Of a stretch of 64,000 nucleotides of DNA, positions 1 through 8,456 are shown piece after piece; positions within the stretch are counted from its first letter, which is position 1; every line of letters begins with the position of its first letter. A program made the position numbers and the translations under genes. The stretch spans positions 4,278,001 to 4,342,000 of the forward strand of contig NZ_CP108054.1 of the NCBI RefSeq assembly GCF_036173125.1. The letters are read 5' to 3'. This stretch comes from Streptomyces sp. NBC_00286. GTDB taxonomy: Bacteria > Actinomycetota > Actinomycetes > Streptomycetales > Streptomycetaceae. The notes beneath the pieces are model-generated. The model was not told the DNA's origin. It made no database searches and was given only the letters and a program-made list of their open reading frames with translations.

Positions 1-632
1 GCCCGGCGCAGGGCGGCGGGCGAGGAACCGCCGACCCAGATGGGTACGTGAGCCTGCGTCGGCCGGGGCCGCTGACCGAGCCCTTCGAAGTCGTACAACT
101 TCCCGTGATGCTCAGGGAATTCGTCGGGGCCCAGGGCAGATCGCAGCGCGTCGATGCTCTCGTCGAGTACGGGTCCGCGACGCTCGAAGTCGACCCCGAG
201 CGCCTCGAACTCCTCCTGTACGTGGCCGGCGCCGACGCCGAGGATCAAGCGGCCCCCGCTCAGGTGGTCGAGGGTCGCGTACTGCTTGGCCGTGATGAGC
301 GGGTGCCGGAGTCCGACCACGGCGACATGGCTGAGCAGGCGTACGCGCTCGGTGGCCGAGGCCAGGAACGCGAGGGTGGCGACGGGGTCGTACCAGACGG
401 TGCTCATCGCGGACGCGAGCCGGCGCGGGATGGCGACGTGGTCGCAGCTCGCGATGTACGCGAAGCCGGAGCGGTCGGCGGTACGGGCGATCTCGACGAG
501 GTCGTCAGGACCGGCCGCCGCCTCCCACGCCTCGGCGTAGATCGTGCTCTGCGACTGGATCGGGAGCTGCATCCCGTACTGCGGTCCGTGCTGCGGTCCG
601 TGCTGCGGTCCGTGCTGCAGTCCGATGCTCAA
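1..632 (-). CDS. LLM-class F420-dependent oxidoreductase (3' end outside window)
   Basis: The reverse strand is open from a TTG at 632 to the window edge, about 210 residues. The TTG overlaps the TGA of the amidohydrolase gene (TTGA), so the two are translationally coupled. The protein shows luciferase-like monooxygenase features: YIASCDHVAIP, a segment on the theme of TLDHLSGGRLILGVGAG, and VPIWVGGSSPAALRRA at the cut end. Family members usually use coenzyme F420 for hydride transfer; the substrate is unknown. The first residues are a four-fold QHGP/QYGM repeat encoded by 12-bp DNA repeats, so an ATG at 572, just after the repeat, is an alternative start. It lies downstream of the amidohydrolase and should share its operator at 1893-1907. 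Confidence 0.82.
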   Translation of the reverse strand, partial: MSIGLQHGPQHGPQHGPQYGMQLPIQSQSTIYAEAWEAAAGPDDLVEIARTADRSGFAYIASCDHVAIPRRLASAMSTVWYDPVATLAFLASATERVRLLSHVAVVGLRHPLITAKQYATLDHLSGGRLILGVGAGHVQEEFEALGVDFERRGPVLDESIDALRSALGPDEFPEHHGKLYDFEGLGQRPRPTQAHVPIWVGGSSPAALRR

Positions 633-1870
633 CTGGCACCGCCCGGTCCGGCCCAGAGCCCGTCCGCCGTCAGCCCCAGCAGCTCGATCGCGTTCCGCCG
701 TACGATCCGGTCGACGACGTCCGCGTCCAGGTGCCCCATCTGCGCCTCGCAGACCTCGCGGGACTTGGGCCAGGTGGAGTCGGAGTGGGGGTAGTCGGTC
801 TCGTAGAGCACGTTCGGGACGCCGATCGCGTCGAGGTTCTTCAGGCCGAAGGCGTCGTCGAAGAAGCAGCCGTAGACGTGCTCGGCGAAGAGTTCGGAGG
901 GCGGGCGGTGGACCTTGTCGGCGACTCCGCCCCAGCCGCGGTTCTCCTCCCAGACGACGTCCGCGCGCTCCAGGATGTACGGGATCCAGCCGATCTGGCC
1001 CTCCGCGTACATGACCTTGAGGTTCGGGAAGCGTTCGAACTTGCCGCTCATCAGCCAGTCGACCATCGAGAAGCAGCAGTTGGCGAAGGTGATGGTGGAG
1101 CCGACGGCGGGCGGCGCGTCCGCGGAGGTGGACGGCATCTTGCTGCTGGACCCGATGTGCATGGCGATGACGGTGCCGGTCTCGTCGCAGGCGGCGAGGA
1201 ACGGGTCCCAGTCGTCCGTGTGGACGGACGGCAGTCCGAGGTGCGGGGGGATCTCGGAGAAGGCGACGGCGCGTACGCCGCGAGCGGCATTGCGGCGCAC
1301 CTCCGCAGCCGCCAGCTCGGCGTCCCAGAGAGGGATGAGCGTGAGCGGTATCAGCCGTCCCTGCGCCTCGGGGCCGCACCACTCCTCGACCATCCAGTCG
1401 TTGTACGCGCGCACCCCCAGCAGACCGAGTTCGTGGTCCTTCGCCTCCGTGAAGGTCTGGCCGCAGAAGCGGGGGAAGGTGGGGAAGCAGACGGCGCTCT
1501 GGACGTGGTTGACGTCCATGTCGGCGAGGCGCTGCGGGACGTCGTACGAGCCGGGGCGCATCTGCTCGTACGTGATGATCTCGAGCTTGATCTCGTCGCG
1601 GGAGTACCCGACGGCGGTGTCGAGGCGGGTGAGGGGGCGGTGCAGGTCCTCGTAGACCCACCAGTCGCCGATGGGGCCGTCGTCTCCGGGGTTGCCCATG
1701 ACGGGGGCGAACTTGCCGCCCAGGAAGGTCATTTCCTTCAACGGTGCGCGGACAATACGGGGGCCTCGGTCCTGGTACTTCGACGGGAGCCGGTCCCGCC
1801 AGACGTTGGGGGGCTCGACCGTGTGGTCGTCCACCGAGATGATCTTCGGGAAGGTCTCCATGGTCTCCAT
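629..1870 (-). CDS. Amidohydrolase (amidohydrolase_2 family, metal-dependent)
   Basis: A 413-residue TIM-barrel amidohydrolase of the ACMSD/amidohydrolase_2 type, which hydrolyses or decarboxylates small carboxylic substrates. Visible motifs are the N-terminal metal site SVDDHTVEPP (DxH, not HxH, as in many actinobacterial members), IAMHIGSSS in mid-protein, and YETDYPHSDSTWP near residue 360 holding the late Asp. It begins METMETF, a 9-bp duplication of ATGGAGACC, so Met4 could also initiate. No ribosome binding site precedes the ATG. A -10-like TACCGT eight bases upstream suggests a leaderless message. First gene of a two-gene unit with the LLM oxidoreductase. The pairing resembles CoA-ester catabolic clusters, but the reaction is not identifiable. 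Confidence 0.85.
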   Translation of the reverse strand: METMETFPKIISVDDHTVEPPNVWRDRLPSKYQDRGPRIVRAPLKEMTFLGGKFAPVMGNPGDDGPIGDWWVYEDLHRPLTRLDTAVGYSRDEIKLEIITYEQMRPGSYDVPQRLADMDVNHVQSAVCFPTFPRFCGQTFTEAKDHELGLLGVRAYNDWMVEEWCGPEAQGRLIPLTLIPLWDAELAAAEVRRNAARGVRAVAFSEIPPHLGLPSVHTDDWDPFLAACDETGTVIAMHIGSSSKMPSTSADAPPAVGSTITFANCCFSMVDWLMSGKFERFPNLKVMYAEGQIGWIPYILERADVVWEENRGWGGVADKVHRPPSELFAEHVYGCFFDDAFGLKNLDAIGVPNVLYETDYPHSDSTWPKSREVCEAQMGHLDADVVDRIVRRNAIELLGLTADGLWAGPGGAS

Positions 1871-1878
1871 GGGGTCTT

Positions 1879-1907
1879 ACGGTAGCGCTGATCTGACGGG
1901 GCGTCAG
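1879..1907 (-). promoter_or_regulatory. Promoter and CTGACG-NNN-CGTCAG operator of the amidohydrolase/LLM unit
   Basis: On the reverse strand a perfect palindrome, CTGACG-CCC-CGTCAG (1907-1893), is followed by TACCGT (1884-1879). The first half-site CTGACG sits exactly 17 bp from TACCGT and matches a TTGACN -35 in five of six bases. The palindrome therefore covers the -35 element, and a repressor bound there would block transcription. The -10 ends 8 bases before the ATG, which fits a leaderless transcript. One of ten copies of this palindrome in the window. Confidence 0.7.
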
Positions 1908-2151
1908 CTATGCGGGCGCCGTCCCGCCGCGCGTGCGGTCGACGGCTGCCCGGCCGAGCCGTCCCTGTATCCGTAGGCGGTAAGCGGTCTCTAGGTTGAG
2001 AGGACCGTGTGAGGGCTATGTGAGACGTTTCAGTCCATGGCATGTCCGCCTGTGATCGGCGTCTCCCACGGCTGACGTATCCGGCGGTCACAAGGCAAAC
2101 TGGCCTGGTTGTCATGACAGTTCGACAGGGGTTTTCGGCAGGGGGACAGCG

Positions 2152-5112
2152 ATGGACGGTGTACCGCGAGTAGAGCCGCTGGAGCAGGAGCGCCCCGAGA
2201 AATCGGCCGCGCCGCTCCGCTTCAGCCTGCTCGGCCCGGTACGCGCCTGGCAGGGCGCGGAGCCACTGCCCACCGGTTCCCCGCAGCAGCGCGCGCTGCT
2301 CGCGGCACTGCTCCTGCGCGAGGGCCGTACGGCCACGGCGTCCGAACTGATCGACGCTCTCTGGGGCGAGGAGCCCCCTTCGCAAGCGCTGGCGGCGGTC
2401 CGTACGTACGCCTCCCGCCTCCGAAAGGTCCTCGGCTCCGGGGTCCTCGTCAGCGAGTCCGGCGGGTACGCGATCCGCTCGCTCGGCGAGGGAGCGCTCG
2501 ACCTCGCCCTGGCCCAGGAGTTGGCGGCGGACGCGGAGAAGGCCCGTAATGCCGGGGATCTGTGCCATGCGCGCGTCCTGCTGAACAAGGCGCTGAGCCT
2601 GTGGGACGGGGAGGTACTGGCGGGCGTGCCGGGTCCGTACGCGGACACGCAGCGGACCCGGTTGGAGGAGTGGCGGCTCCAACTGGTCGAGACCCGGCTC
2701 GACATGGATCTCGAACAGGGCTGCCACGCGGAGGCCGTCTCCGAGCTGACCGCCCTGACGGCGGCCCATCCGCTGCGCGAGCGCCTGCGCGAACTGTTGA
2801 TGCTCGCGCTGTACCGCAGCGGGCGCCAGGCGGAGGCGCTGGCGGTGTACGCGGACACGCGGCGCCTGCTGGCGGATGAGCTGGGCGTGGACCCGCGGCC
2901 GGATCTGAAGGACTTGCAGCAGCGGATCTTGCAGGCGGACCCGGCCCTGGCCGAACCGTCGGCGCCGGTGGAGGAGCCCGCGGCCGCACCGGTGAAACCG
3001 GCCCAACTCCCCGCCACCGTCTCGGACTTCACCGGCCGTGCGTCCTTCGTGGCCGAACTGAGCGAGGTGCTGTCGGCGGCGTCGGCGGCCGAGGGCCGGG
3101 TGATGGCGGTGTCGGCGTTGGCCGGTATCGGGGGCGTGGGGAAGACGACGCTGGCGGTGCATGTGGCACATCAGGCGCGGTCCGCCTTCCCGGACGGGCA
3201 GTTGTACGTGGACCTCCAGGGGGCGGGGGCGCGGGCGGCCGAGCCGGAGACGGTGCTGGGGGCTTTTCTACGGGCCCTGGGGACTGCCGACTCTGCCATC
3301 CCGGATTCGCTGGAGGAGCGGGCGGCTCTGTACCGGTCGGTCCTGGACGGGCGGCGAGTGCTCGTGCTGCTGGACAACGCGCGGGACGCCGCCCAGGTGC
3401 GTCCGCTCCTGCCCGGTACGGAGGGGTGCGCGGCGCTGGTCACTTCGCGCGTACGGATGGTGGATCTCGCAGGCGCGCATCTGGTGGACCTGGACGTGAT
3501 GTCGCCCGAGGAAGCGCTGCTGCTCTTCACGAAGATCGTGGGCGAGGAACGGGTGGCTTCGGAGCGGGAGGCCGCCCTGGACGTGGTCGCGGCCTGCGGT
3601 TTCCTGCCCCTCGCCATCCGGATCGCGGCGTCGCGGCTGGCCGCCCGTCGTACGTGGACGGTGTCGGTGCTGGCGGCGAAGCTGGGCGATGAACGGCGGC
3701 GGCTTGATGAGCTGCAGGCCGGGGATCTGGCGGTGAAGGCCACGTTCGAGCTGGGGTACGGGCAGTTGGAGCCGGCACAGGCCCGGGCGTTCCGGCTGCT
3801 GGGGCTGGCGGACGGTCCGGACATCTCGCTGGCCGCCGCCGCGGCCGTACTGGACCTTCCACCGGACGACACCGAGGACTTGCTGGAGTCGCTCGTTGAT
3901 ACGTCGCTGCTGGAGTCCGCGGCGCCGGGTCGTTATCGGTACCACGACTTGGTGCGGCTCTACGCGCGTGCATGCGCGGAGAGGGACGAGCAGCCGCCGA
4001 GCGAGCGGGCGGCGGCGATGTCGCGGTTGCTGGACTTCTACCTGGCCACGGCTGCGGGGGTTTACGCGATCGAGCGGCCGGGGGACGGGCTGGTGGACCA
4101 CTTGGAGCCAACGGTGTACGCGGGGCTCCGGTTCACTGAGGGCGCCGCTGCCCTGGACTGGCTGTACACAGAGGCGGCTTCCTTGTTGGCCTGCGTTCGG
4201 CAATCCGCGGGCACAGACAGGCTGCGACGTGCAGTCGATCTCCTGTGGATGGCCAAGGATCTGACCGAATCAGGAGCGAACTCCCACCAGTACGAGGCAA
4301 CGGCCAGGGCGGCGTGTGAGGCCACACGGGCTGCGGGAGACGTACGTGCGGAGGGTCGAGCACGTACAACCCTCACCAACGTCCTCCTGGTCTCCGGACG
4401 TATCGAGCAGGCGGCAGAACAGGCCGAGCTCGCCATGGAACTCGCGGCCTCCGCGGGGGACATCACCGCGAGGAGCTGGGCATCCAACGACCGGGGCATC
4501 ATGTTCCTGCGACAGCAGCGGTACGTGGACGCCAAGACGCTCTTCGACCAGGCGATAGAGGGCTACCAGGCGGTCGGCAACAGGCTCAATGAAGCAGTCA
4601 CCCTGGTCAACCTCTCCCGCACCCACCTGGGTATGGGCAACGTCGCGAAGGCGATCGAGATCGCACAGCACGCACTCGCGGTCCACGCCGAGCTTGGCAG
4701 GCCGATGCGCCGTGCCAACGGGCATTACGTCCTGGGCATGGCGTTGACCAGAGCCGGACGTCACGCCGAGGCGCTCCGCGAGCTCTCCGACGCCCTGAGC
4801 ATCTTCAGCGACCATCGACAGCGGCTCTGGGAGGGAACCACCAACTTCCGGATCGCCGAAGCGCATCTCGCCGCCCGTCACCCCGCACGAGCGGCCCAAG
4901 GGGCTGAACAGGCGCTCGCCCTGGGCTGCGTCGGCGGCGACTGGATGCGGGGCAACGCCCTGACCCTCCTCGGGCGGGCACTCTCCGCCCTGGGACAGGC
5001 AGACCGGGCCCAGGCGTGCTGGCGGGAGGCCCTCAACCTCTACGAAAAGAGCGGCGTCACCGAGGAAGCCGACGAGGTACGCGCGTTGCTCAGGCCTACC
5101 GCAGCGGCCTGA
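2152..5112 (+). CDS. afsR: AfsR-type SARP regulator with NB-ARC ATPase and TPR domains
   Basis: 986 residues, close to S. coelicolor AfsR (about 993). Order: winged-helix OmpR-like DNA-binding domain (about 22-98, RFSLLGPVRAW to YASRLRKVLG), bacterial transcriptional activator domain (about 105-255), NB-ARC/STAND ATPase with P-loop GIGGVGKTT at about 325-333, Walker B VLVLLDNA at about 403-410 and FLPLAIR at about 484, then TPR-like helices from about 690 to the end. Known AfsR is phosphorylated by AfsK and activates afsS. Here an AfsS-like gene follows directly and an afsK gene lies at 14.6-17.0 kb, which supports the name. GGGGGA precedes the ATG. It is divergent from the amidohydrolase unit across about 280 bp. 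A paralogous SARP cannot be fully excluded. Confidence 0.85.
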   Translation: MDGVPRVEPLEQERPEKSAAPLRFSLLGPVRAWQGAEPLPTGSPQQRALLAALLLREGRTATASELIDALWGEEPPSQALAAVRTYASRLRKVLGSGVLVSESGGYAIRSLGEGALDLALAQELAADAEKARNAGDLCHARVLLNKALSLWDGEVLAGVPGPYADTQRTRLEEWRLQLVETRLDMDLEQGCHAEAVSELTALTAAHPLRERLRELLMLALYRSGRQAEALAVYADTRRLLADELGVDPRPDLKDLQQRILQADPALAEPSAPVEEPAAAPVKPAQLPATVSDFTGRASFVAELSEVLSAASAAEGRVMAVSALAGIGGVGKTTLAVHVAHQARSAFPDGQLYVDLQGAGARAAEPETVLGAFLRALGTADSAIPDSLEERAALYRSVLDGRRVLVLLDNARDAAQVRPLLPGTEGCAALVTSRVRMVDLAGAHLVDLDVMSPEEALLLFTKIVGEERVASEREAALDVVAACGFLPLAIRIAASRLAARRTWTVSVLAAKLGDERRRLDELQAGDLAVKATFELGYGQLEPAQARAFRLLGLADGPDISLAAAAAVLDLPPDDTEDLLESLVDTSLLESAAPGRYRYHDLVRLYARACAERDEQPPSERAAAMSRLLDFYLATAAGVYAIERPGDGLVDHLEPTVYAGLRFTEGAAALDWLYTEAASLLACVRQSAGTDRLRRAVDLLWMAKDLTESGANSHQYEATARAACEATRAAGDVRAEGRARTTLTNVLLVSGRIEQAAEQAELAMELAASAGDITARSWASNDRGIMFLRQQRYVDAKTLFDQAIEGYQAVGNRLNEAVTLVNLSRTHLGMGNVAKAIEIAQHALAVHAELGRPMRRANGHYVLGMALTRAGRHAEALRELSDALSIFSDHRQRLWEGTTNFRIAEAHLAARHPARAAQGAEQALALGCVGGDWMRGNALTLLGRALSALGQADRAQACWREALNLYEKSGVTEEADEVRALLRPTAAA

Positions 5113-5152
5113 GGGCGCCTTGGCAACAGGAGATGCTCCAGTGTGTTGCGGA

Positions 5153-5192
5153 CGTTCAGCATTCGTTTATCGCCGCAAGGCACTGTCATATC
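5153..5192 (+). promoter_or_regulatory. Probable AfsR box and promoter of the afsS-like gene
   Basis: Two direct repeats, CGTTCAG (5153-5159) and CGTTTAT (5164-5170), are spaced 11 bp start to start, the arrangement of SARP and PHO-box-like operators. The second overlaps a -35 position (CGTTTA, 5164-5169) that lies 17 bp from the -10-like CATATC (5187-5192). In S. coelicolor, AfsR activates afsS by binding repeats that overlap the -35. The layout here is the same in form, and binding is inferred. The untranslated leader would be about 140 bases. Confidence 0.5.
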
Positions 5193-5341
5193 TGTCACAC
5201 CGTCGCGTCGGGGGGCAGACGGTCTGACGAGGAGCCCGACCGGGGGATACGGCTCCGCGACGCCCGTCCGGTGGCCCTCGGGGGAGCAACCGGGCGGGCG
5301 TTCCTCACTCCGCACTCACCAGAGAAGAGGAAGTTGAGCAC

Positions 5342-5554
5342 ATGACCGAGAAGGCCAAGGACACGGACATCAAGCCGCTGGACAACCAGGCGCCCAGCCA
5401 GCCGGTGGCGGACGGGGACGTCAAGCCGCTGGACAACCAGGCGCCCAGCGAGCCGGTGGCGGACGGGGACGCCACCACTCAGGACAACCAAGCGCCCAGC
5501 GAGCCGGTGAAGGCGAAGCCGGTCAGGCCTCTGGATAACCAGGCGCCGAGCTGA
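5342..5554 (+). CDS. afsS: AfsS-like small regulatory peptide with DNQAPS repeats
   Basis: A 70-residue, acidic, cysteine-free protein made almost wholly of four repeats of the form (K/T)-(P/T)-(L/Q)-DNQAPS-(Q/E)-P at about 12, 28, 45 and 63. AfsS of S. coelicolor is a similar-sized 'sigma-like' peptide with TxxDNHMPxPP repeats located beside afsR and activated by it. The position, size and repeat pattern match, but the core reads DNQAPS instead of DNHMP. AfsS stimulates antibiotic production by an unsettled mechanism. A purine-rich GAAGAGGAAG stretch precedes the ATG. Two hairpins follow the stop codon. Confidence 0.7.
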   Translation: MTEKAKDTDIKPLDNQAPSQPVADGDVKPLDNQAPSEPVADGDATTQDNQAPSEPVKAKPVRPLDNQAPS

Positions 5555-5585
5555 CACTCCAAGTAGCCCATTTCCCGACGGGGAT

Positions 5586-5669
5586 CGGCCGCGGCGGCGC
5601 GGAGGGGGAACCGCCGCGGCCGAGGCGTGTCCGATGGGGGTCGAGCCAGGTGGGCTCGACCCCCATCGG
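5586..5669. terminator. Two strong hairpins between afsS and the convergent toxin gene
   Basis: The first hairpin pairs CGGCCGCGGCGG (5586-5597) with CCGCCGCGGCCG (5611-5622). The second is a perfect 17-bp stem (5631-5647 with 5653-5669) around a 5-base loop. They lie between genes that face each other, so they probably act as terminators in both directions. There is no U-tract, as is common in Streptomyces. Confidence 0.8.
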
Positions 5670-5706
5670 CATGCTCGGCCTCGCCCGCCTACACCCTCCG
5701 ACCACC

Positions 5707-6078
5707 TCAAACCGCCCAGGTCTTCAGCACCGCCCCAACACTCCGCACCGTACAGCTCTCCTTCTTCAACTCAGCCACCAGCGCGGCGACCCTCTCCTGA
5801 TCCAGCTTGGACGGCACCCCCGAAGCGACCAGGTAGGCATGGGCCACCGCCACGGCGACCCGTACGTTCGAACGCTCCAGCCACCGCATACGCCCCAGCG
5901 AGTGAGCGAGGGCGGCGGCCTTGGCGAAGGCGCCGTGATAGACGTCCTGGCCGACGAGGACGGCCCGGTGACGTTCGACAGCGGCGACGGGCACGCCGTA
6001 GTCGTCGATACCCGGATCATCCACGCCGGCCCGCTGGGCGACCTCGAGGAGCCAGGCGATATCCACTTGGACGGTCAC
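5707..6078 (-). CDS. Fic/Doc-family toxin
   Basis: A 123-residue helical protein of the actinobacterial 'Fic family toxin-antitoxin, toxin component' type (DIAWLLEVAQRAG at the start, HGAFAKAAALAHSLGRM, then LERSNVRVAVAVAHAYLV). Doc proteins phosphorylate EF-Tu and canonical Fic proteins AMPylate. The Fic motif HPFxDGNKR is degenerate here: the segment reads LERSNVRVAVAV, so catalysis as known for Doc cannot be assumed. GTG start at 6078, overlapping the antitoxin stop as GTGA, so it is coupled to the upstream antitoxin. Confidence 0.75.
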   Translation of the reverse strand: MTVQVDIAWLLEVAQRAGVDDPGIDDYGVPVAAVERHRAVLVGQDVYHGAFAKAAALAHSLGRMRWLERSNVRVAVAVAHAYLVASGVPSKLDQERVAALVAELKKESCTVRSVGAVLKTWAV

Positions 6079-6293
6079 GAACCGGACTCCCCTTCCAGCT
6101 CGTCGATCAGATCCCCGTACTCGTCGAGCACCTCCTGCGCCGCGGCCATGAAGACCGCACGCACACGCTCGTTGTCGCTACGGATCAGCTGCTCGACGTA
6201 CTCGTTGACCGGTATCCGCCTCGTTTCCGCAGCCTGCCTGGCCATCTCGGCGGTCTCGTCGTCCATACGGATGTTGATCTGCGTCTTGGCCAT
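6075..6293 (-). CDS. Ribbon-helix-helix type antitoxin of the Doc toxin
   Basis: 72 residues from the ATG at 6293 (MAKTQINIRMDDETAEMARQ); the frame stays open further upstream, but the residues there do not look conserved. The N-terminal QINIRMDDETA segment is typical of ribbon-helix-helix DNA-binding antitoxins (CopG/Arc fold). The acidic C-terminus (EYGDLIDELEGE) would wrap the toxin. It ends inside the toxin start (GTGA overlap). Autoregulation is expected from the family and was not tested here. Confidence 0.75.
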   Translation of the reverse strand: MAKTQINIRMDDETAEMARQAAETRRIPVNEYVEQLIRSDNERVRAVFMAAAQEVLDEYGDLIDELEGESGS

Positions 6294-6333
6294 GGCCTGA
6301 AGGTACCACCTGATACCAACCTGCCGGACGACG

Positions 6334-6711
6334 TCATTCACCCCCCACCTCGCACCACACCGTCTTGCCCGCCACCCCCTGCTCCACGCCCCACCGCAAC
6401 GTCACCGCATCAAGCAGCGCCAGCCCCCGCCCCGACTCGTCCTCCCCCGTGGCACACACGAGAACGGGGAGGGAATGCGGCTCGGGGTCGGCCACCTCGA
6501 CCCGGATCCGGCCGCCGTCCGTACGCTCCACCCGTACGCGGACCGGGGTCCCCTCCCCCACATGCCGGACCACATTGGCGACCAGCTCGGTGACACAGAG
6601 CTGGACGTCGGCGCAGGGGGCACCCAGGTGCCGACGGACCGTGCGGCGCAGGTCGGGAACGGCCTTGGGGAGGGCGAGCAGTTCGAGTTCAAGGACCGAC
6701 GAGGCGTTCAC
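6334..6711 (-). CDS. ATP-binding protein (anti-sigma-like HATPase_c_2)
   Basis: 125 residues of the single-domain GHKL ATPase family related to RsbW/SpoIIAB, abundant in Streptomyces. Visible motifs are CVTELVANVVRH (N box), RVEVADPEPHSLP (G1), GRGLALLDAV (G2) and KTVWCEV at the end. Such proteins often bind sigma factors or anti-anti-sigma factors; many single-copy ones have no known partner. The GTG at 6711 overlaps the stop of the upstream small gene (GTGA), so they form an operon. A similar gene lies at the other end of the window (63400-63951). Confidence 0.85.
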   Translation of the reverse strand: MNASSVLELELLALPKAVPDLRRTVRRHLGAPCADVQLCVTELVANVVRHVGEGTPVRVRVERTDGGRIRVEVADPEPHSLPVLVCATGEDESGRGLALLDAVTLRWGVEQGVAGKTVWCEVGGE

Positions 6712-6938
6712 TGCGCGGCCGCCTCTCGGAGTACGGCGGCGAGTTTGCGCGCGGTGGCGGCGTTGCAATTGCCGAGCGCGATCAGTCCGGCCGAGGGCGG
6801 GTACGTACCCGCGAAGGTCGGCAGGTCCACGCTCAGGGAGGGGAGCGTGATGCCGTGAGCTGCAAGGGCGGCCTGGAGTTCGCTGACGCAGCGCTCCACG
6901 TCGTGGGCGGTGGGGGCCGGAGGTTGCGGGTCTTGCAT
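6708..6938 (-). CDS. Small hypothetical protein next to XRE/DUF397 locus
   Basis: 76 residues from the ATG at 6938 (MQDPQPPAPTAHDVERCVSELQ). Predicted alpha/beta, no membrane segment, with LPSLSVDLPTFAGTYPP in the middle and ATARKLAAVLREAAAQ at the end. I do not recognise a named domain. Small proteins of this type are common next to HATPase and XRE/DUF397 genes in Streptomyces. It heads a two-gene operon with the HATPase gene and is divergent from the XRE gene across about 150 bp, where the promoters of both must lie. Confidence 0.65.
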   Translation of the reverse strand: MQDPQPPAPTAHDVERCVSELQAALAAHGITLPSLSVDLPTFAGTYPPSAGLIALGNCNAATARKLAAVLREAAAQ

Positions 6939-7084
6939 GGGTACGCCTTTCCATACGTGCAGCGAATGCGCTCTGTGACGATTCAGACACACATTGACGT
7001 CAAGAGGCGTACCGTAAAAGAGGTTTGGGCTTCCGGGCGCGAACTGTGGAACTGGGCAAGGCAGTTGTGGATTGGGCGGAAGCC

Positions 7085-7936
7085 ATGGTGCGACGCAAGG
7101 ACATCGACGGCTCGGAGAGCGTCCCGACCTTCTACGGCAAGGAACTGCGGTGGAAGCGGGAGGAAGCGGGGCTCACGCTTCAGCAGTTGGTCGAGGGGAG
7201 CTTCTACGGACAGAGCCACCTCAGCGAGATCGAACGCGGCGAGCGGCGCATGCCGCGCGACCTGGCGCAGCACGTGGACCGGGTCCTGAAGACCGACGGC
7301 TTCTTCGAGCGCCGGTGCGAGGACGTACGCAAGGCGCGAAGGCCGGGGCACGCGGAGTACTTCGCGGATGTCGCGGAGATGGAGCAGCTTGCGGAGACGA
7401 TCGAGGACTGGGCGCCGATGATCGTGCCTGGACTGCTGCAGACGGCTGCGTATGCGCGTGCGATCGTACGGGCGGCCATGCCCTGGGCCTCGGACGACGA
7501 GGTCGAGGAGAAGGTGAGCGCTCGGATGGCGCGGGCGGAGCTCTTCAACTCAGAGAATCCGCCGAAGTTCTGGGCGATCCTCGACGAGTCGCTGATCCGT
7601 CGCCCGGCCCTCCCGGACGAGCAGATGGCCGAACTGCTGGATCACATCGCTGAGGTGGTCCGGACCACGCATTCCATTCTGCAGATCGTCCCGGAGAAGG
7701 CCGCCGCTCACCCGTTCATGATGGGCATGACCAGGATCATGACCTTCCCGGACGCTCCTCCCCTGGTGTACGTCGAGAGCCTGCACAGCGGCCAAGTCAT
7801 CGACTACCCGGCGCTCGTGAAGCAGTACCGAGAGTCGTACGATCTGCTCAGGGCCGCCGCACTGCCGCCTGAGGCGTCCCTGGCCATGATCGAGGCTGCG
7901 GCAGAGGACTATCGAAATGGCAAGCCACGAGATTGA
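7085..7936 (+). CDS. XRE-family regulator with DUF5753 domain
   Basis: 284 residues. The N-terminal helix-turn-helix spans about 17-75 (LRWKREEAGLTLQQLVEGSF, SHLSEIERGERRMP). The remainder is the DUF5753 ligand/partner domain (IEDWAPMIVPGLLQTAAYAR, FWAILDESLIRRP, YVESLHSGQVID). These regulators are the standard neighbours of DUF397 genes in Streptomyces; WhiJ and BldB-linked systems are characterised examples that affect development. The ATG at 7085 is preferred over the in-frame ATG at 7025 because it follows GGGCGGA and begins at the conserved region. The next gene starts inside its last codons. Confidence 0.88.
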   Translation: MVRRKDIDGSESVPTFYGKELRWKREEAGLTLQQLVEGSFYGQSHLSEIERGERRMPRDLAQHVDRVLKTDGFFERRCEDVRKARRPGHAEYFADVAEMEQLAETIEDWAPMIVPGLLQTAAYARAIVRAAMPWASDDEVEEKVSARMARAELFNSENPPKFWAILDESLIRRPALPDEQMAELLDHIAEVVRTTHSILQIVPEKAAAHPFMMGMTRIMTFPDAPPLVYVESLHSGQVIDYPALVKQYRESYDLLRAAALPPEASLAMIEAAAEDYRNGKPRD

Positions 7937-8126
7937 TTTGACCGCTGCGCTCTGGCGGAAGAGCAGCTACAGCAACGGCACCGGTGGCGAGTGCGTGGAG
8001 GTGGCCCTCGGTCACCCCGGAGCAATCCCCGTCCGCGACTCCAAGTCCCACAACGGCCCCATGCTCCTGATCGGCCCCACCGCCTGGTCCACCTTCATCG
8101 CGAACCTCGGGGAACAAGGCGAGTAA
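7917..8126 (+). CDS. DUF397 protein, copy 1
   Basis: 69 residues with the family signature WRKSSYSNGTGGECVEVA, IPVRDSK and a hydrophobic end (LLIGPTAWSTFI). DUF397 proteins are small partners of XRE/DUF5753 regulators and may relieve their repression. The start overlaps the XRE gene by 20 bp, so the set is an operon. It is 60-70 percent identical by eye to copy 2, including the shared IPVRDSKSHNGP block, which points to a recent tandem duplication. Confidence 0.9.
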   Translation: MASHEIDLTAALWRKSSYSNGTGGECVEVALGHPGAIPVRDSKSHNGPMLLIGPTAWSTFIANLGEQGE

Positions 8127-8327
8127 ATGGCAAGCACCGACTTTGACTTGAGCAAGGCGCGCTGGAGGAAGAGCAGCTATAGCAACGACACCGGCGGTGA
8201 TTGCGTAGAGGTAGCCCTCAACCTCCCCGGAGCAATCCCCGTCCGCGACTCCAAGTCCCACAACGGCCCCGTACTCCTGCTCAGCCTCGCCGCCTGGTCC
8301 GCCTTCCTCTCGAACCTCAAGAAGTAA
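8127..8327 (+). CDS. DUF397 protein, copy 2
   Basis: 66 residues (MASTDFDLSKARWRKSSYSN), starting at the base after the TAA of copy 1 (TAAATG). It has the same signature, WRKSSYSN-TGGDCVEVA and IPVRDSKSHNGP. The tandem pair behind one XRE regulator suggests duplication in place; the differences lie mostly in the N-terminal ten residues and in the hydrophobic tail. A 15-bp palindrome 130 bp downstream may end the operon. Confidence 0.9.
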   Translation: MASTDFDLSKARWRKSSYSNDTGGDCVEVALNLPGAIPVRDSKSHNGPVLLLSLAAWSAFLSNLKK

Positions 8328-8456
8328 TTGATGCGATGAAGGAGCGGGGCGGTCGTTGCGGGCCGTCCCAGCTCAGACCCGTCGGCCTGAACCCGCCCTG
8401 GTTGCTTCGGAGTTGCGGCGATGCGGCCGCCCGCCCCGGGCTCCGTACCGGTTGCG

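Noticed and set aside
731..1885. 384-residue forward frame opposite the amidohydrolase gene
   Set aside because: It is the antisense shadow of a clear amidohydrolase; no motif and no ribosome binding site.
5707..6293. Classical active Fic/Doc enzyme
   Set aside because: The HxFx(D/N)GN motif cannot be found, so only family membership, not activity, is claimed.
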